64,000 nt of DNA from an uncultured Bartonella sp. (GTDB lineage: Bacteria > Pseudomonadota > Alphaproteobacteria > Rhizobiales > Rhizobiaceae), in contig NZ_CALYPR010000001.1 of assembly GCF_945277285.1 (NCBI RefSeq), positions 1 through 64,000 of the forward strand. The letters are read 5' to 3'. Both the position numbers and the translations under genes were made by a program. The notes under the pieces are model-generated. The model did not search any database and was not told where the DNA came from. It saw only the letters and a list, made by a program, of their open reading frames with translations. Positions 51,592 through 59,998 of this stretch are shown here, in pieces (the first letter of the stretch is position 1; each line of letters starts with the position of its first letter).

Positions 51592-52449
51592 ATGAATTAC
51601 CGCCATATTTATCATGCCGGCAATTTTGCTGATGTTTTCAAACATCTTATTATTGCACGCATCATTGAATATCTGAAAAAGAAAGACCATGCTTTCCGTG
51701 TGATCGATACCCATGCCGGTACCGGAATTTATGATCTTTCTTCGGATGAAGCTCAAAAAACCGGTGAATGGATTGACGGCATCGGACGTATCTTGAGTAA
51801 GCCGATCGACCGCCAAATCGAGCCGCTTGTCAACCCATGGCTTGATGTTGTTTTCGCGCTCAATGGTTCGAAAGAAAAATTGACCCGCTATCCCGGTTCA
51901 CCGGTGCTTATACGCAAATTGTTAAGAAAACAGGATCGATTAACAGCAATCGAACTTCATGAAGCCGATTATAAAAAATTGGCAGTTAATTTTACAGGCG
52001 ATTATCAGGCGCGCATCATCCATCTTGATGGTTATCTGGCACTGGGTGCCCATGTGCCGCCAAAGGAAAAACGCGGCTTAATTCTTGTTGACCCGCCATT
52101 TGAGAAAACCGACGAATTTGAACGGCTTGTTGAAGGACTTATCAAGGCCTACAAGCGTTTTCCCGGTGGGATTTATGCTCTCTGGTATCCGGTGAAACAT
52201 TATAATGAATTAAACTGGTTCATGAATGAACTAAAAGGGACAGGCATTGCCAAAATTTTACGACTGGAACTGAGAATAAAGCAACGCTCTCAAACTCCCG
52301 GGCTTGATGGTTGCGGCATGATTATTGTCAACCCGCCCTATGTTCTTCCTAAAGAGATGAAACAGTTAAAAGCATTTTTGCTTGATCGCCTTGCACAAGA
52401 GGACCATGCACAAATAATTGAAGAATGGATAAATGGTGAAGCTGTTTGA
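51592..52449 (+). CDS. rlmJ: 23S rRNA (adenine2030-N6)-methyltransferase RlmJ
   Basis: 285 residues. The family opening MNYRHIYHAGNFADVFKH, the SAM site DTHAGTGIYDL and the catalytic DPPF motif (LILVDPPFEKTDEF) place it in RlmJ, which methylates A2030 in free 23S rRNA. GLDGCGMIIVNPPYVL near the end is also conserved. Length is normal. It follows the lipoprotein gene by 24 bp. Confidence 0.94.
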   Translation: MNYRHIYHAGNFADVFKHLIIARIIEYLKKKDHAFRVIDTHAGTGIYDLSSDEAQKTGEWIDGIGRILSKPIDRQIEPLVNPWLDVVFALNGSKEKLTRYPGSPVLIRKLLRKQDRLTAIELHEADYKKLAVNFTGDYQARIIHLDGYLALGAHVPPKEKRGLILVDPPFEKTDEFERLVEGLIKAYKRFPGGIYALWYPVKHYNELNWFMNELKGTGIAKILRLELRIKQRSQTPGLDGCGMIIVNPPYVLPKEMKQLKAFLLDRLAQEDHAQIIEEWINGEAV

Positions 52450-52510
52450 ACTTGACGGAGTTGTGACAATGCAACATATTGATAGAGTTAATTTTCAACA
52501 TGGAATAATC

Positions 52511-52996
52511 ATGCAAAAGTCATCGTTCTTCAACGCGAATTTTCGTAAAGTGTTATCTTTCTCGGTCTTCGGACTTGGCCTTTATGCCGGTGCAAATTCT
52601 GCTGTGTCCGCTGACTTGGCTGCGTCACGTGCGCCATCCTCCCAAACAGCCTCGTTTGCTGATGCCGGTGCATGCGCTTATGAACATGTTTTGAGTTCGG
52701 TTAATTACAAATTTTACCACGAAGTCCGCCATGTACCGGATTTACCGGTTGTGCGCATCAAGGAAATGGCCGACATCACCGCCACGCGGCAAGAACCGGC
52801 TGCAACCAATCTTAACATTTCCCGGCAATTTTGTCGGGCAACAGCTGTCATGAATGACGGTTCAACCTATCCTGTCTATTATATGGTCGAGTTCGGGCAA
52901 GGTTTTACCGGTGTTGGTGGCTATAATGTCGAATTCTGTGTTGAAGGTTTCGATAAATGGCGCATTCAGGATGGTCATTGTCGAGCGGTGCAATAA
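52511..52996 (+). CDS. Small secreted protein of unknown function
   Basis: 161 residues. The track's GTG start at 52433 lies within rlmJ; the ATG at 52511 has GGAATAATC upstream and opens a signal peptide (MQKSSFFNANFRKVLSFSVFGLGLYAGANSAVSA). The mature part has five cysteines able to form disulphides (GACAYEHV, RQFCRATAV, VEFCVEGF, GHCRAVQ), with aromatic-rich strands between. I recognise no family. It is probably periplasmic. The downstream GST pseudogene begins at once. Confidence 0.7.
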   Translation: MQKSSFFNANFRKVLSFSVFGLGLYAGANSAVSADLAASRAPSSQTASFADAGACAYEHVLSSVNYKFYHEVRHVPDLPVVRIKEMADITATRQEPAATNLNISRQFCRATAVMNDGSTYPVYYMVEFGQGFTGVGGYNVEFCVEGFDKWRIQDGHCRAVQ

Positions 52997-52998
52997 AA

Positions 52999-53584
52999 AA
53001 ACTTATTGGATCAGCACTTTCTCCCTTTGTTGAAAAAGCCCGTCTTGCGGCGCCATTATCTTGGTATTCCGTTTGAAGAAATTGCGGTTGATACAACACA
53101 TGATCGGGAAGAACTAACGCGCTATAACCCGTTAGGTAAGATCCCCGCCTTCATCAACGACGAGGCAGAAGTTTTTTTACGATAGCACCGTTATTTAAGC
53201 TATCTCGACTATATCGGCGGCAATAAGCTTTTCCCGCAAGATCCGCTTGAAAGAATCAGAGTCGAGCGGCTGGAATCAGCTGCCGATGGTTTATGTGATG
53301 CCATTGTCGCCCACGTTTATGAACGCCGTTATCATCCGGCCGAGCTTGTCTACCAGCCATGGCTTGATAAACAGTGGGGCAAGATTACGCGTATGCTTCA
53401 ATATTTTGAAGAACATCTGCCAGAACTTGAACCGCTCAACGCCGGCAATTTGACATTGGGCATTGTTTTGAATTTTGCTGAAAACCGTTTTCCGGGAAAA
53501 TGGAATGTCAATACGCCAAAGGTCGATGCATGGCGTTTAAAATTCAGAACGACCTATCCTGATCTTCAAGCGCTTTTACCGTAA
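52999..53584 (+). pseudogene. Glutathione S-transferase family pseudogene
   Basis: Stitched over three frames the reading is a complete GST-like protein of about 195 residues: LIGSALSPFVEKARLAA, HYLGIPFEEIAVDTT, ELTRYNPLGKIPAFIND, YDSTVI, SYLDYIGGNKLFPQ, and an alpha-helical C-terminus to LQALLP. Breaks: loss of the ATG; a frameshift near 53,053 (GCGGCGCCAT); an extra T in the T7 run near 53,177; and a base loss near 53,196 (ATTTAAGC). Three indels plus a missing start mean a dead gene. Confidence 0.85.
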
Positions 53585-53864
53585 ATGGATTTTACTTGTC
53601 GCCGATTGAAGCACGACATCAATTTTTGCGGCTCCGCTTAAATATAAAATGTCTTTTCAATCTTACTCGGGCAAAGAAGTTATTTTCACCAAGAATCATT
53701 CTAAACGATATCTATGTTTTTCTGTTCTATCGGTGGTTTGCGGTTTTTTGTGCTTTTCAACGTCTTGATTTCAACACCAAATATCGCCATTTTGAAATGT
53801 GACGCCTCAAGCTTGTCGAGAGCTTTGACGTTACAAGAATTTGTCAACGGAATTGTTTGATCCA
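53585..53864. other. Spacer upstream of the SDR-uvrC run
   Basis: About 280 bp. The 53596-53802 ORF is TTG-initiated with no recognisable features and is not supported. The region should hold a promoter for the SDR gene. No hairpin or RNA gene seen. Confidence 0.4.
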
Positions 53865-54626
53865 ATGCAAAAAAAGCGCCCTGTTGTATTGATTACAGGC
53901 GGTGCCAAACGTTTGGGCGCTGCGATGGCACTTGATCTGGCAAAAAACGGCTTTGATCTCGCTATCCATTACAATGAAGGAAAAACACAGGCCGACGATC
54001 TCGTCCGTGAATTAAAAGCCTTGGGGGCCGAAGCTTTAGCCGTTTCATCCAATCTTATCGAAACACATGGTAACGGCCTTATTGAAGCAGTTGTAGAACA
54101 TATGGGACCGGTTGAAATTCTTATCAACAATGCATCGTTGTTTCTGGATGACCATATTGGCGCACTTGACGAGAAAATATGGGATCACCATTTCGCCATT
54201 CACCTTAAAACTCCGGCCATGTTGGCTGATCGCATGTTTGCCTTGTTGCCCAAAAATCATCATGGATTAATAGTCAATATTATTGACCAGAGGGTGTGGA
54301 AGCTTAATCCGAATTTTTTATCCTATACCTTATCCAAGTCGGCATTGTGGACCTTGACCAAAACACTGGCGCAAGCGCTTGCGCCCCGCATTCGTGTCAA
54401 TGCTATTGGACCGGGGCCAACATTAAAAAGCCCGCGACAGGGTGAAGCAGAATTTGAAAAACAGGCAAAATCTGTTCTCCTCGAACATGGGCCTGAATTA
54501 TCCGAATTTGGTGCAACAATACGCTATTTTTGGTACCAGACGTCAATAACCGGGCAAATGATTGCCTTAGATGGGGGACAACACCTCATGTGGCAAACGC
54601 CCGATATTGCTGGACAGGTCGAATAG
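53865..54626 (+). CDS. Short-chain dehydrogenase, pteridine-reductase-like
   Basis: 253 residues, a classical Rossmann SDR. The cofactor motif is [15 protein letters not shown], in the TGGxKR form of pteridine/dihydromonapterin reductases (FolM, PTR1), favouring NADPH. The catalytic set is NNAS, then Tyr and Lys in [10 protein letters not shown]. The C-terminal half shows [11 protein letters not shown] and a terminal [12 protein letters not shown]. The TTG at 53841 is the other possible start; ATG 53865 matches homologues better. It lies just upstream of uvrC, as in rhizobia. Substrate not proven. Confidence 0.83.
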   Translation: MQKKRPVVLITGGAKRLGAAMALDLAKNGFDLAIHYNEGKTQADDLVRELKALGAEALAVSSNLIETHGNGLIEAVVEHMGPVEILINNASLFLDDHIGALDEKIWDHHFAIHLKTPAMLADRMFALLPKNHHGLIVNIIDQRVWKLNPNFLSYTLSKSALWTLTKTLAQALAPRIRVNAIGPGPTLKSPRQGEAEFEKQAKSVLLEHGPELSEFGATIRYFWYQTSITGQMIALDGGQHLMWQTPDIAGQVE

Positions 54627-54628
54627 CA

Positions 54629-56638
54629 ATGACATCTTTAACAAAACAGAATACCGGTCGCGCTCAAAATCACAAAGCGGCATCAGATGAAGATCATCAT
54701 ATAACAACGGTTACGCCGGATATTGACTGGGATAACGGAAATTTCAGCAATAATGATCTGAAGTTGACCGGCGCTCCACTCATTCAGGAATTTGTCAAGA
54801 ACTTGCCGAACAAGCCGGGCGTTTACCGGATGTTCGATAAAGAGGGCAATGTTTTATACGTTGGCAAAGCGCGGAATTTGAAAAAACGTGTCTCGAACTA
54901 TGCCCGCGGGCATGGACACAATAACCGCATTGCGCGCATGATACGTGCGACCCATTATATGGAATTTGTGGTCACCAGCACAGAAACCGAAGCCCTGCTT
55001 CTTGAGGCCAATCTTATCAAGCGTTTGCGTCCACGTTTCAATGTGCTTTTGCGGGATGACAAAAGCTTTCCTTATATTATTATCACGCGTGACACACGTG
55101 CTCCGGCGATTTACAAACACCGCGGTGCCCGTTCACGTAAGGGCGATTATTTTGGCCCCTTTGCCTCGGCTGGTGCCGTAACGCGCACCATTAATGCCAT
55201 GCAAAGAGCTTTTTTGCTCAGAACTTGCACAGATTCGGTCATGGAATCGCGCACCAGACCTTGTCTGCTCTATCAGATCAAACGGTGTTCGGCCCCCTGT
55301 ACTTATGAAATCAGCGATGCCGATTATATGAAACTTGTCGATGAAGCAGAGGCTTTCCTTTCCGGTAAAAGTCAGGCTATTCAGGATAATATGGCAAAAA
55401 TTATGCGTGAGGCCGCCGACACACTCGACTTTGAAAGGGCAGCCGTCTATCGCGATCGGCTATCAGCTTTGTCACATATCCAGGGGCATCAGGAAATCAA
55501 CCCGCAAACAATAGATGAAGCCGATGTTTTTGCGATAGCCCAACAAGGCGGCATGACCTGTATTCAGGTTTTCTTTTTCAGAACCGGACAAAACTGGGGA
55601 AACCGTTCCTATTTCCCGAAGGCTGACCCTTCGATTTCTACAAGTGAAGTTCTGGGTGCTTTTCTTGCCCAGTTTTACGATGACAAACCGGTGCCAAAAC
55701 TCATTCTGCTTTCGGAGCACGTTGAAGAAGAAGAGCTGTTGACCAGCGCTCTTTCGGAAAAAGCCGGACGGAAAGTAACCATTTCTGTGCCCCAAAGGGG
55801 TGAACGCAAAGCGCTGGCTGAACATGCTCTCACCAATGCCCGTGAGGCTTTGGGACGCAGGCTTGCCGAAACCTCGACTCAAGACAAATTGTTACAGGCC
55901 GTTGCCGAAACTTTCGGTCTCAAGAAAGTTCCGCGCCGTATCGAGGTCTATGATAATTCCCATATTATGGGCACCAATGCAGTTGGCGGAATGATTGTTG
56001 CGGGACGCGATGGTTTTATCAAAAATCAATATCGGAAATTCAACATCCGCTCGACCGACATCACTCCGGGTGATGATTTTGGGATGATGAAAGAGGTTAT
56101 CGACCGGCGTTTCAAACGGCTTATCAAAGATCATGGCTTGTCTGCGCCGCGAGGTGATGATGCTGACAATGACGACAGTTTTCCGGCATGGCCCGATATT
56201 ATTCTGATTGATGGTGGTGAGGGGCAAATGACTGTCGTCCATCAGATGCTTAAAGAACTTGGTATTGATGATGTTGTCACCGCGATTGGTGTTGCCAAGG
56301 GTGTCGATCGCGAAGCCGGACGTGAGCGATTCTTTATTTCCGGTCGTGCACCTTTCATGCTGCCACCCCGAGATCCGGTACTTTATTTTCTTGAAAGGCT
56401 ACGTGATGAAGCACATCGCTTTGCCATTGGTACCCATCGTATAAAACGCAAGAAAGAAATGATGAAGAATCCTCTTGATGAAGTGGAAGGGATAGGCCCT
56501 GCTCGAAAACGTGCCTTGCTTGGCCATTTTGGTACCGCAAAAGCCGTTGCCGGTGCAGCTGTTGAGGATCTCATGAAAGTTGAGGGCATATCAGCCACAA
56601 CTGCACAACAAATTCACGATCATTTTAATGAAAGATAA
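54629..56638 (+). CDS. uvrC: Excinuclease ABC subunit C
   Basis: Makes both incisions in nucleotide excision repair with UvrA and UvrB. 669 residues: an alphaproteobacterial N-terminal extension of about 50 residues; GIY-YIG nuclease ([24 protein letters not shown]); a Cys-bearing linker ([15 protein letters not shown]); a UVR helix pair; the RNase H-like endonuclease domain ([29 protein letters not shown]); and a C-terminal helix-hairpin-helix ([17 protein letters not shown]). The track start at 54530 lies within the SDR gene; the ATG at 54629 is two bases after its stop. Confidence 0.96.
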   Translation: MTSLTKQNTGRAQNHKAASDEDHHITTVTPDIDWDNGNFSNNDLKLTGAPLIQEFVKNLPNKPGVYRMFDKEGNVLYVGKARNLKKRVSNYARGHGHNNRIARMIRATHYMEFVVTSTETEALLLEANLIKRLRPRFNVLLRDDKSFPYIIITRDTRAPAIYKHRGARSRKGDYFGPFASAGAVTRTINAMQRAFLLRTCTDSVMESRTRPCLLYQIKRCSAPCTYEISDADYMKLVDEAEAFLSGKSQAIQDNMAKIMREAADTLDFERAAVYRDRLSALSHIQGHQEINPQTIDEADVFAIAQQGGMTCIQVFFFRTGQNWGNRSYFPKADPSISTSEVLGAFLAQFYDDKPVPKLILLSEHVEEEELLTSALSEKAGRKVTISVPQRGERKALAEHALTNAREALGRRLAETSTQDKLLQAVAETFGLKKVPRRIEVYDNSHIMGTNAVGGMIVAGRDGFIKNQYRKFNIRSTDITPGDDFGMMKEVIDRRFKRLIKDHGLSAPRGDDADNDDSFPAWPDIILIDGGEGQMTVVHQMLKELGIDDVVTAIGVAKGVDREAGRERFFISGRAPFMLPPRDPVLYFLERLRDEAHRFAIGTHRIKRKKEMMKNPLDEVEGIGPARKRALLGHFGTAKAVAGAAVEDLMKVEGISATTAQQIHDHFNER

Positions 56639-56689
56639 TACTTGTCTCTATTCATTCTATTGCTAGTTTATATATGATATGAATCGCCC

Positions 56690-56719
56690 TTACACTCCTT
56701 TTTTTCGGAGAGAGTGTAA
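56690..56719 (+). promoter_or_regulatory. Hairpin between uvrC and pgsA
   Basis: TTACACTC/GAGTGTAA forms an 8-bp stem around a 14-nt loop containing T7 and GGAGA. It lacks a T-tail, so a terminator role is doubtful. The 3' arm carries a good ribosome binding site (GGAGAGAG), directly followed by an ATG and a 12-codon frame (MVASRIGFLAAF, 56719-56757). It may be a leader control element for pgsA, or chance. Confidence 0.3.
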
Positions 56720-56802
56720 TGGTTGCTTCTAGAATTGGATTTTTGGCCGCTTTTTAGATTTCGAGGCGGTCGAAAGACGTTAAAAGGACTGATTACGGCA
56801 TA

Positions 56803-57384
56803 ATGAAAAAACATACATTGTCACTGCCAAACATCCTTACGTATGCCCGCATTGCAGCCGTACCGCTTGTTGTTCTTTGTTTTTTTGTGGAAGGACGTTT
56901 GCAGTCAACGGATGCTGCGCGTTGGTCGGCGGTTGCGATTTTTGTTGTCGCCTCGATTACTGATTTCTTTGACGGTTATCTTGCCCGTATCTGGAAACAG
57001 ACATCCAATATCGGTCGTATGCTCGACCCCATTGCTGACAAACTGCTGGTGTCGGCCTGTCTGTTGTTGCTTGCTGCTGATGGCACAATTGCCGGTTGGG
57101 CATTGTGGGCGGCTATTATCATTCTGTGCCGCGAGATTCTTGTTTCGGGTTTGCGCGAATATCTGGCATCGCTCAAAGTCAGCGTGCCGGTATCGCGGTT
57201 GGCAAAATGGAAAACCACTGTGCAAATGTTTTCTATTGTGTTTTTGCTTGCTGGCCCTGCCGGCAATAAAGTCATTCCTTATGCTACAGAATTTGGTCTT
57301 GTTATGTTGTGGGTCGCCGCTATTCTAACTTTATGGACTGGTTGGGATTATTTCCGGGCAGGCCTCAAACATGTCATTGATTAA
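56803..57384 (+). CDS. pgsA: CDP-diacylglycerol-glycerol-3-phosphate 3-phosphatidyltransferase
   Basis: Makes phosphatidylglycerophosphate, the committed step to phosphatidylglycerol and cardiolipin, in the inner membrane. 193 residues with the CDP-alcohol phosphotransferase motif intact (DFFDGYLARIWKQ...GRMLDPIADK), an opening SLPNILTYARI, and about five hydrophobic segments. The ribosome site is weak: AAAGGAC lies about 14 bases upstream. moaD follows after 9 bp. Confidence 0.95.
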   Translation: MKKHTLSLPNILTYARIAAVPLVVLCFFVEGRLQSTDAARWSAVAIFVVASITDFFDGYLARIWKQTSNIGRMLDPIADKLLVSACLLLLAADGTIAGWALWAAIIILCREILVSGLREYLASLKVSVPVSRLAKWKTTVQMFSIVFLLAGPAGNKVIPYATEFGLVMLWVAAILTLWTGWDYFRAGLKHVID

Positions 57385-57393
57385 AGGACACAC

Positions 57394-57645
57394 ATGAAAT
57401 TACGTTATTTTGCTTGGGTTCGCGAACGAATAGGCCGCGAGGAAGAAGAAATTGATTTACCGCCAAACATCAAAACTGTTGAGGATCTCATATCCTACCT
57501 CAAAACTTTGGGCGAAAATTATGCTTACGCTTTAGAACAACCCGACCTGATTCGCGTTGCCGTAGACGAAGAACATGTTGACCATGATAGCCTTTTAAGA
57601 AATCCGCATGAAATTGCGCTTTTTCCGCCAATGACCGGTGGTTGA
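57394..57645 (+). CDS. moaD: Molybdopterin synthase sulphur carrier subunit MoaD
   Basis: 83-residue ubiquitin-fold protein (MKLRYFAWVRERIGREEEEIDLP) ending in the essential diglycine (FPPMTGG) that is thiocarboxylated to donate sulphur to molybdopterin. AAAGGACACAC precedes the ATG. It ends two bases from the moaE ATG. The pgsA-moaD-moaE order is usual in rhizobia. Confidence 0.95.
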   Translation: MKLRYFAWVRERIGREEEEIDLPPNIKTVEDLISYLKTLGENYAYALEQPDLIRVAVDEEHVDHDSLLRNPHEIALFPPMTGG

Positions 57646-57649
57646 AACA

Positions 57650-58126
57650 ATGAATTATAGAATCCTTGTCCAGTCAGATGATTTTAATATGAGCTCAGAA
57701 GTTGACCGAATCCGGGGGCTTGATCCGGCAATTGGCGGTATTGTCGCCTTCTGTGGCGTATGCCGAAGCGAAGGCGGGCGTCTTTCTGCTCTTGAAATAG
57801 AACATTATCCCGGAATGGCTGAAAAGCGCATCAGAAATATTATTGACGATGCAGCGAGCCGTTGGACATTAAACGGTGTCACTGTTATTCACCGCTATGG
57901 AAAAATCAAAGTTGGTGATCAGATCGTTCTGGTGATCACCGCCTCCCCTCATCGCAGAGAGGCCTTTGATGCAGCTAATTTTATTATGGACTTTTTGAAA
58001 ACCGAAGCACCGTTCTGGAAAAAGGAACACCTGTCGGATGGTACCCCCATGGATTGGGTAGAGGCGAAAAAGGTCGATATCAACGACAAGAATAATTGGC
58101 AAAAAAAAGTTTCTCACAAAAAATAA
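57650..58126 (+). CDS. moaE: Molybdopterin synthase catalytic subunit MoaE
   Basis: Partner of MoaD that converts cyclic pyranopterin monophosphate to molybdopterin. 158 residues with GGIVAFCGVCRSEGG, LEIEHYPGMAEKRI, HRYGKIKVGDQIVLVITASPHR and the catalytic-lysine region FWKKEH. The track's GTG at 57638 overlaps moaD; I use the ATG at 57650. The basic C-terminus (KVSHKK) is slightly long. Confidence 0.94.
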   Translation: MNYRILVQSDDFNMSSEVDRIRGLDPAIGGIVAFCGVCRSEGGRLSALEIEHYPGMAEKRIRNIIDDAASRWTLNGVTVIHRYGKIKVGDQIVLVITASPHRREAFDAANFIMDFLKTEAPFWKKEHLSDGTPMDWVEAKKVDINDKNNWQKKVSHKK

Positions 58127-58361
58127 AAGGGTTGGTACTCAAGCGCAAAAAATTTCCCGCCATTAAAAAAGATAATCCATGTAATATCTTTCCGTCATTG
58201 AAAGTTTTGGCGGCAATTTTTTGACTATGCCTTATTTTCTCCAGAAAAAAAGTAATAGATGGGATAGTGTTCTTAAAAACTCGGTTATCAATCGTTGTGT
58301 TTCGTTCAACAGCAGTGGTGACCGGTTAGGTATCTTTACACAATAAGGGTAATATCTTTTG

Positions 58362-59213
58362 ATGAATCGGAATATCTTTGCGGCTGTAACATTTGCAGCA
58401 ACATCACTGGTCGGAGTTTCTCTCCTCGCTATTCCGGCTTTTTTCATTAATACAGCGGAATTCGCCTATAGTGCGATAAAAACCGAATCCATTCATGGCG
58501 ATGTTACCTATCTGCAACGTATTGCACTTCCACGACATGCTTATCTGGTTGTGCAACTTGTAGATGTTACCAATCCTAATGGACCATTTCCTGTTGTTGC
58601 TGAAGTTTCCCAACAAGCGGATGGTTCGGTACCTATGAAATTCGAGCTGCCGCTCGAACATGCCAATATTGATCCCGATCATAGATATGCCCTGCAAGCG
58701 CGTATTGCTGTTGGAGATATCCTGTGGTTTGTCAGTGATCAGAGAACCCCGATCAATCCGACAAGTCAGAATGATCATTATGAGCTTGTTCTCGGTATGG
58801 TCAATCAAACAACCACAATTCAAAAACCGATTTCAACCATCATTACCGGACGCGAATGGAAAGTGGAAGACATGTTCGGAGCGGGAATTATCGACGATTC
58901 CCACATTACTGTTTCGGTTGAAGCAAAATCGGAAGAAAAAAAAGCCGACGGTTTTCCAAAATATCGTGTGAGTGGCAGCGGTGGCTGTAATCATTATACA
59001 ACATCAGTTTTTATTGATAAAGACAAGGATGTCATAGTGTTTGATCCGCCAGCCATGACATTTATGGCTTGTGCAGAAGCCATTTCACAACAAGAAAACC
59101 GTTTCATTGAAATGCTTGCCAAAGCGAAGTCCTACATGTTTGATGATCTGGGTCGCCTTATTCTGAAAGACGATACAGGCAATTATGTAGCTCGTCTTGT
59201 ACCAGATTTATAA
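58362..59213 (+). CDS. YbaY-type and META-domain secreted protein
   Basis: 283 residues. An N-terminal signal or anchor (about 5-28, VTFAATSLVGVSLLAIPAFF) is followed by a YbaY/type III secretion pilotin-like barrel (about 40-140, GDVTYLQRIALPRHAYLVVQL) and a META/HslJ domain (about 155-280, GREWKVEDMFGAGI, SGSGGCNHYTT, MTFMACAEA). Both domains are common in envelope proteins linked to stress or outer-membrane lipoprotein handling; the function of the pair is unknown. No lipobox is evident. Its own terminator follows. Confidence 0.82.
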   Translation: MNRNIFAAVTFAATSLVGVSLLAIPAFFINTAEFAYSAIKTESIHGDVTYLQRIALPRHAYLVVQLVDVTNPNGPFPVVAEVSQQADGSVPMKFELPLEHANIDPDHRYALQARIAVGDILWFVSDQRTPINPTSQNDHYELVLGMVNQTTTIQKPISTIITGREWKVEDMFGAGIIDDSHITVSVEAKSEEKKADGFPKYRVSGSGGCNHYTTSVFIDKDKDVIVFDPPAMTFMACAEAISQQENRFIEMLAKAKSYMFDDLGRLILKDDTGNYVARLVPDL

Positions 59214-59294
59214 TTGGATCTTTTGAAGAAATTTCAAACTGATTTCGGGTAATTTTTTGCCTTGTAGAGGATCAGATAAAACCTGCATAAAAAT

Positions 59295-59319
59295 AAAACC
59301 CGGCAAAAAACCGGGTTTT
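59295..59319. terminator. Bidirectional terminator
   Basis: Perfect 9-bp stem AAAACCCGG/CCGGGTTTT with a 7-nt loop between the convergent META gene and ndk; T/A runs on both sides support use by both. Confidence 0.85.
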
Positions 59320-59345
59320 AAAATTATTAAAAGTTAAAGCACCAT

Positions 59346-59768
59346 TCAACCGACAATTTCTGTGCCCGAAAACCAGTAGGCAATTTCTTCCTTGGCGGTT
59401 GCAGGCGAATCCGAACCGTGAACGGAATTTTCGCCAATCGACAAAGCAAATGTCTTGCGGATTGTCCCTTCGGCAGCATCTGCCGGATTGGTTGCACCCA
59501 TAATTTCGCGGTTCTTCGCGATAGCGTTTTCACCTTCAAGTACTTGAACTACTGTCGGACCGGATGACATAAATTCGGTCAATTCACTAAAAAACGGGCG
59601 ATCTTTATGAACAACGTAAAAGCCTTCCGCTTCACGCAAGCTCATCCATACACGCTTGGAAGCGACAACGCGAAGTCCGGCATCTTCAAGCATTTTTGTA
59701 ATAGCACCGGTAAGATTACGACGTGTTGCATCAGGTTTTATCATAGAAAAAGTGCGTTCTATAGCCAT
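59346..59768 (-). CDS. ndk: Nucleoside diphosphate kinase
   Basis: Balances nucleoside triphosphates via a phospho-histidine. 140 residues, standard length. [15 protein letters not shown] opens the protein; the active-site His117 lies in [27 protein letters not shown] and [15 protein letters not shown] are conserved. Single-gene unit, divergent from the ABC-F gene, ending in the shared terminator. Confidence 0.97.
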   Translation of the reverse strand: MAIERTFSMIKPDATRRNLTGAITKMLEDAGLRVVASKRVWMSLREAEGFYVVHKDRPFFSELTEFMSSGPTVVQVLEGENAIAKNREIMGATNPADAAEGTIRKTFALSIGENSVHGSDSPATAKEEIAYWFSGTEIVG

Positions 59769-59998
59769 GTTACCACCTTCATAAATAAAATTTCAGTTGC
59801 GTCTCTATAAACGGATAACAAGTTTTTGCCAAGCAAAACCCATTTGGCAAAAAAGCGGTTTTTTTAGAACGATTAACATCAGCTTCCGATAAAACTCACA
59901 AATGGAACATGTGTTTGAAATTCACCACTACAATTAAAGTCTGAAGAAACGCGATTTCTCTTGCACTTCACATCAAAGCCATGCAAAAGCCTGAGATT

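Noticed and set aside
53596-53802. 68-residue ORF after the GST pseudogene
   Set aside because: TTG start, no ribosome site, no family resemblance; treated as intergenic.
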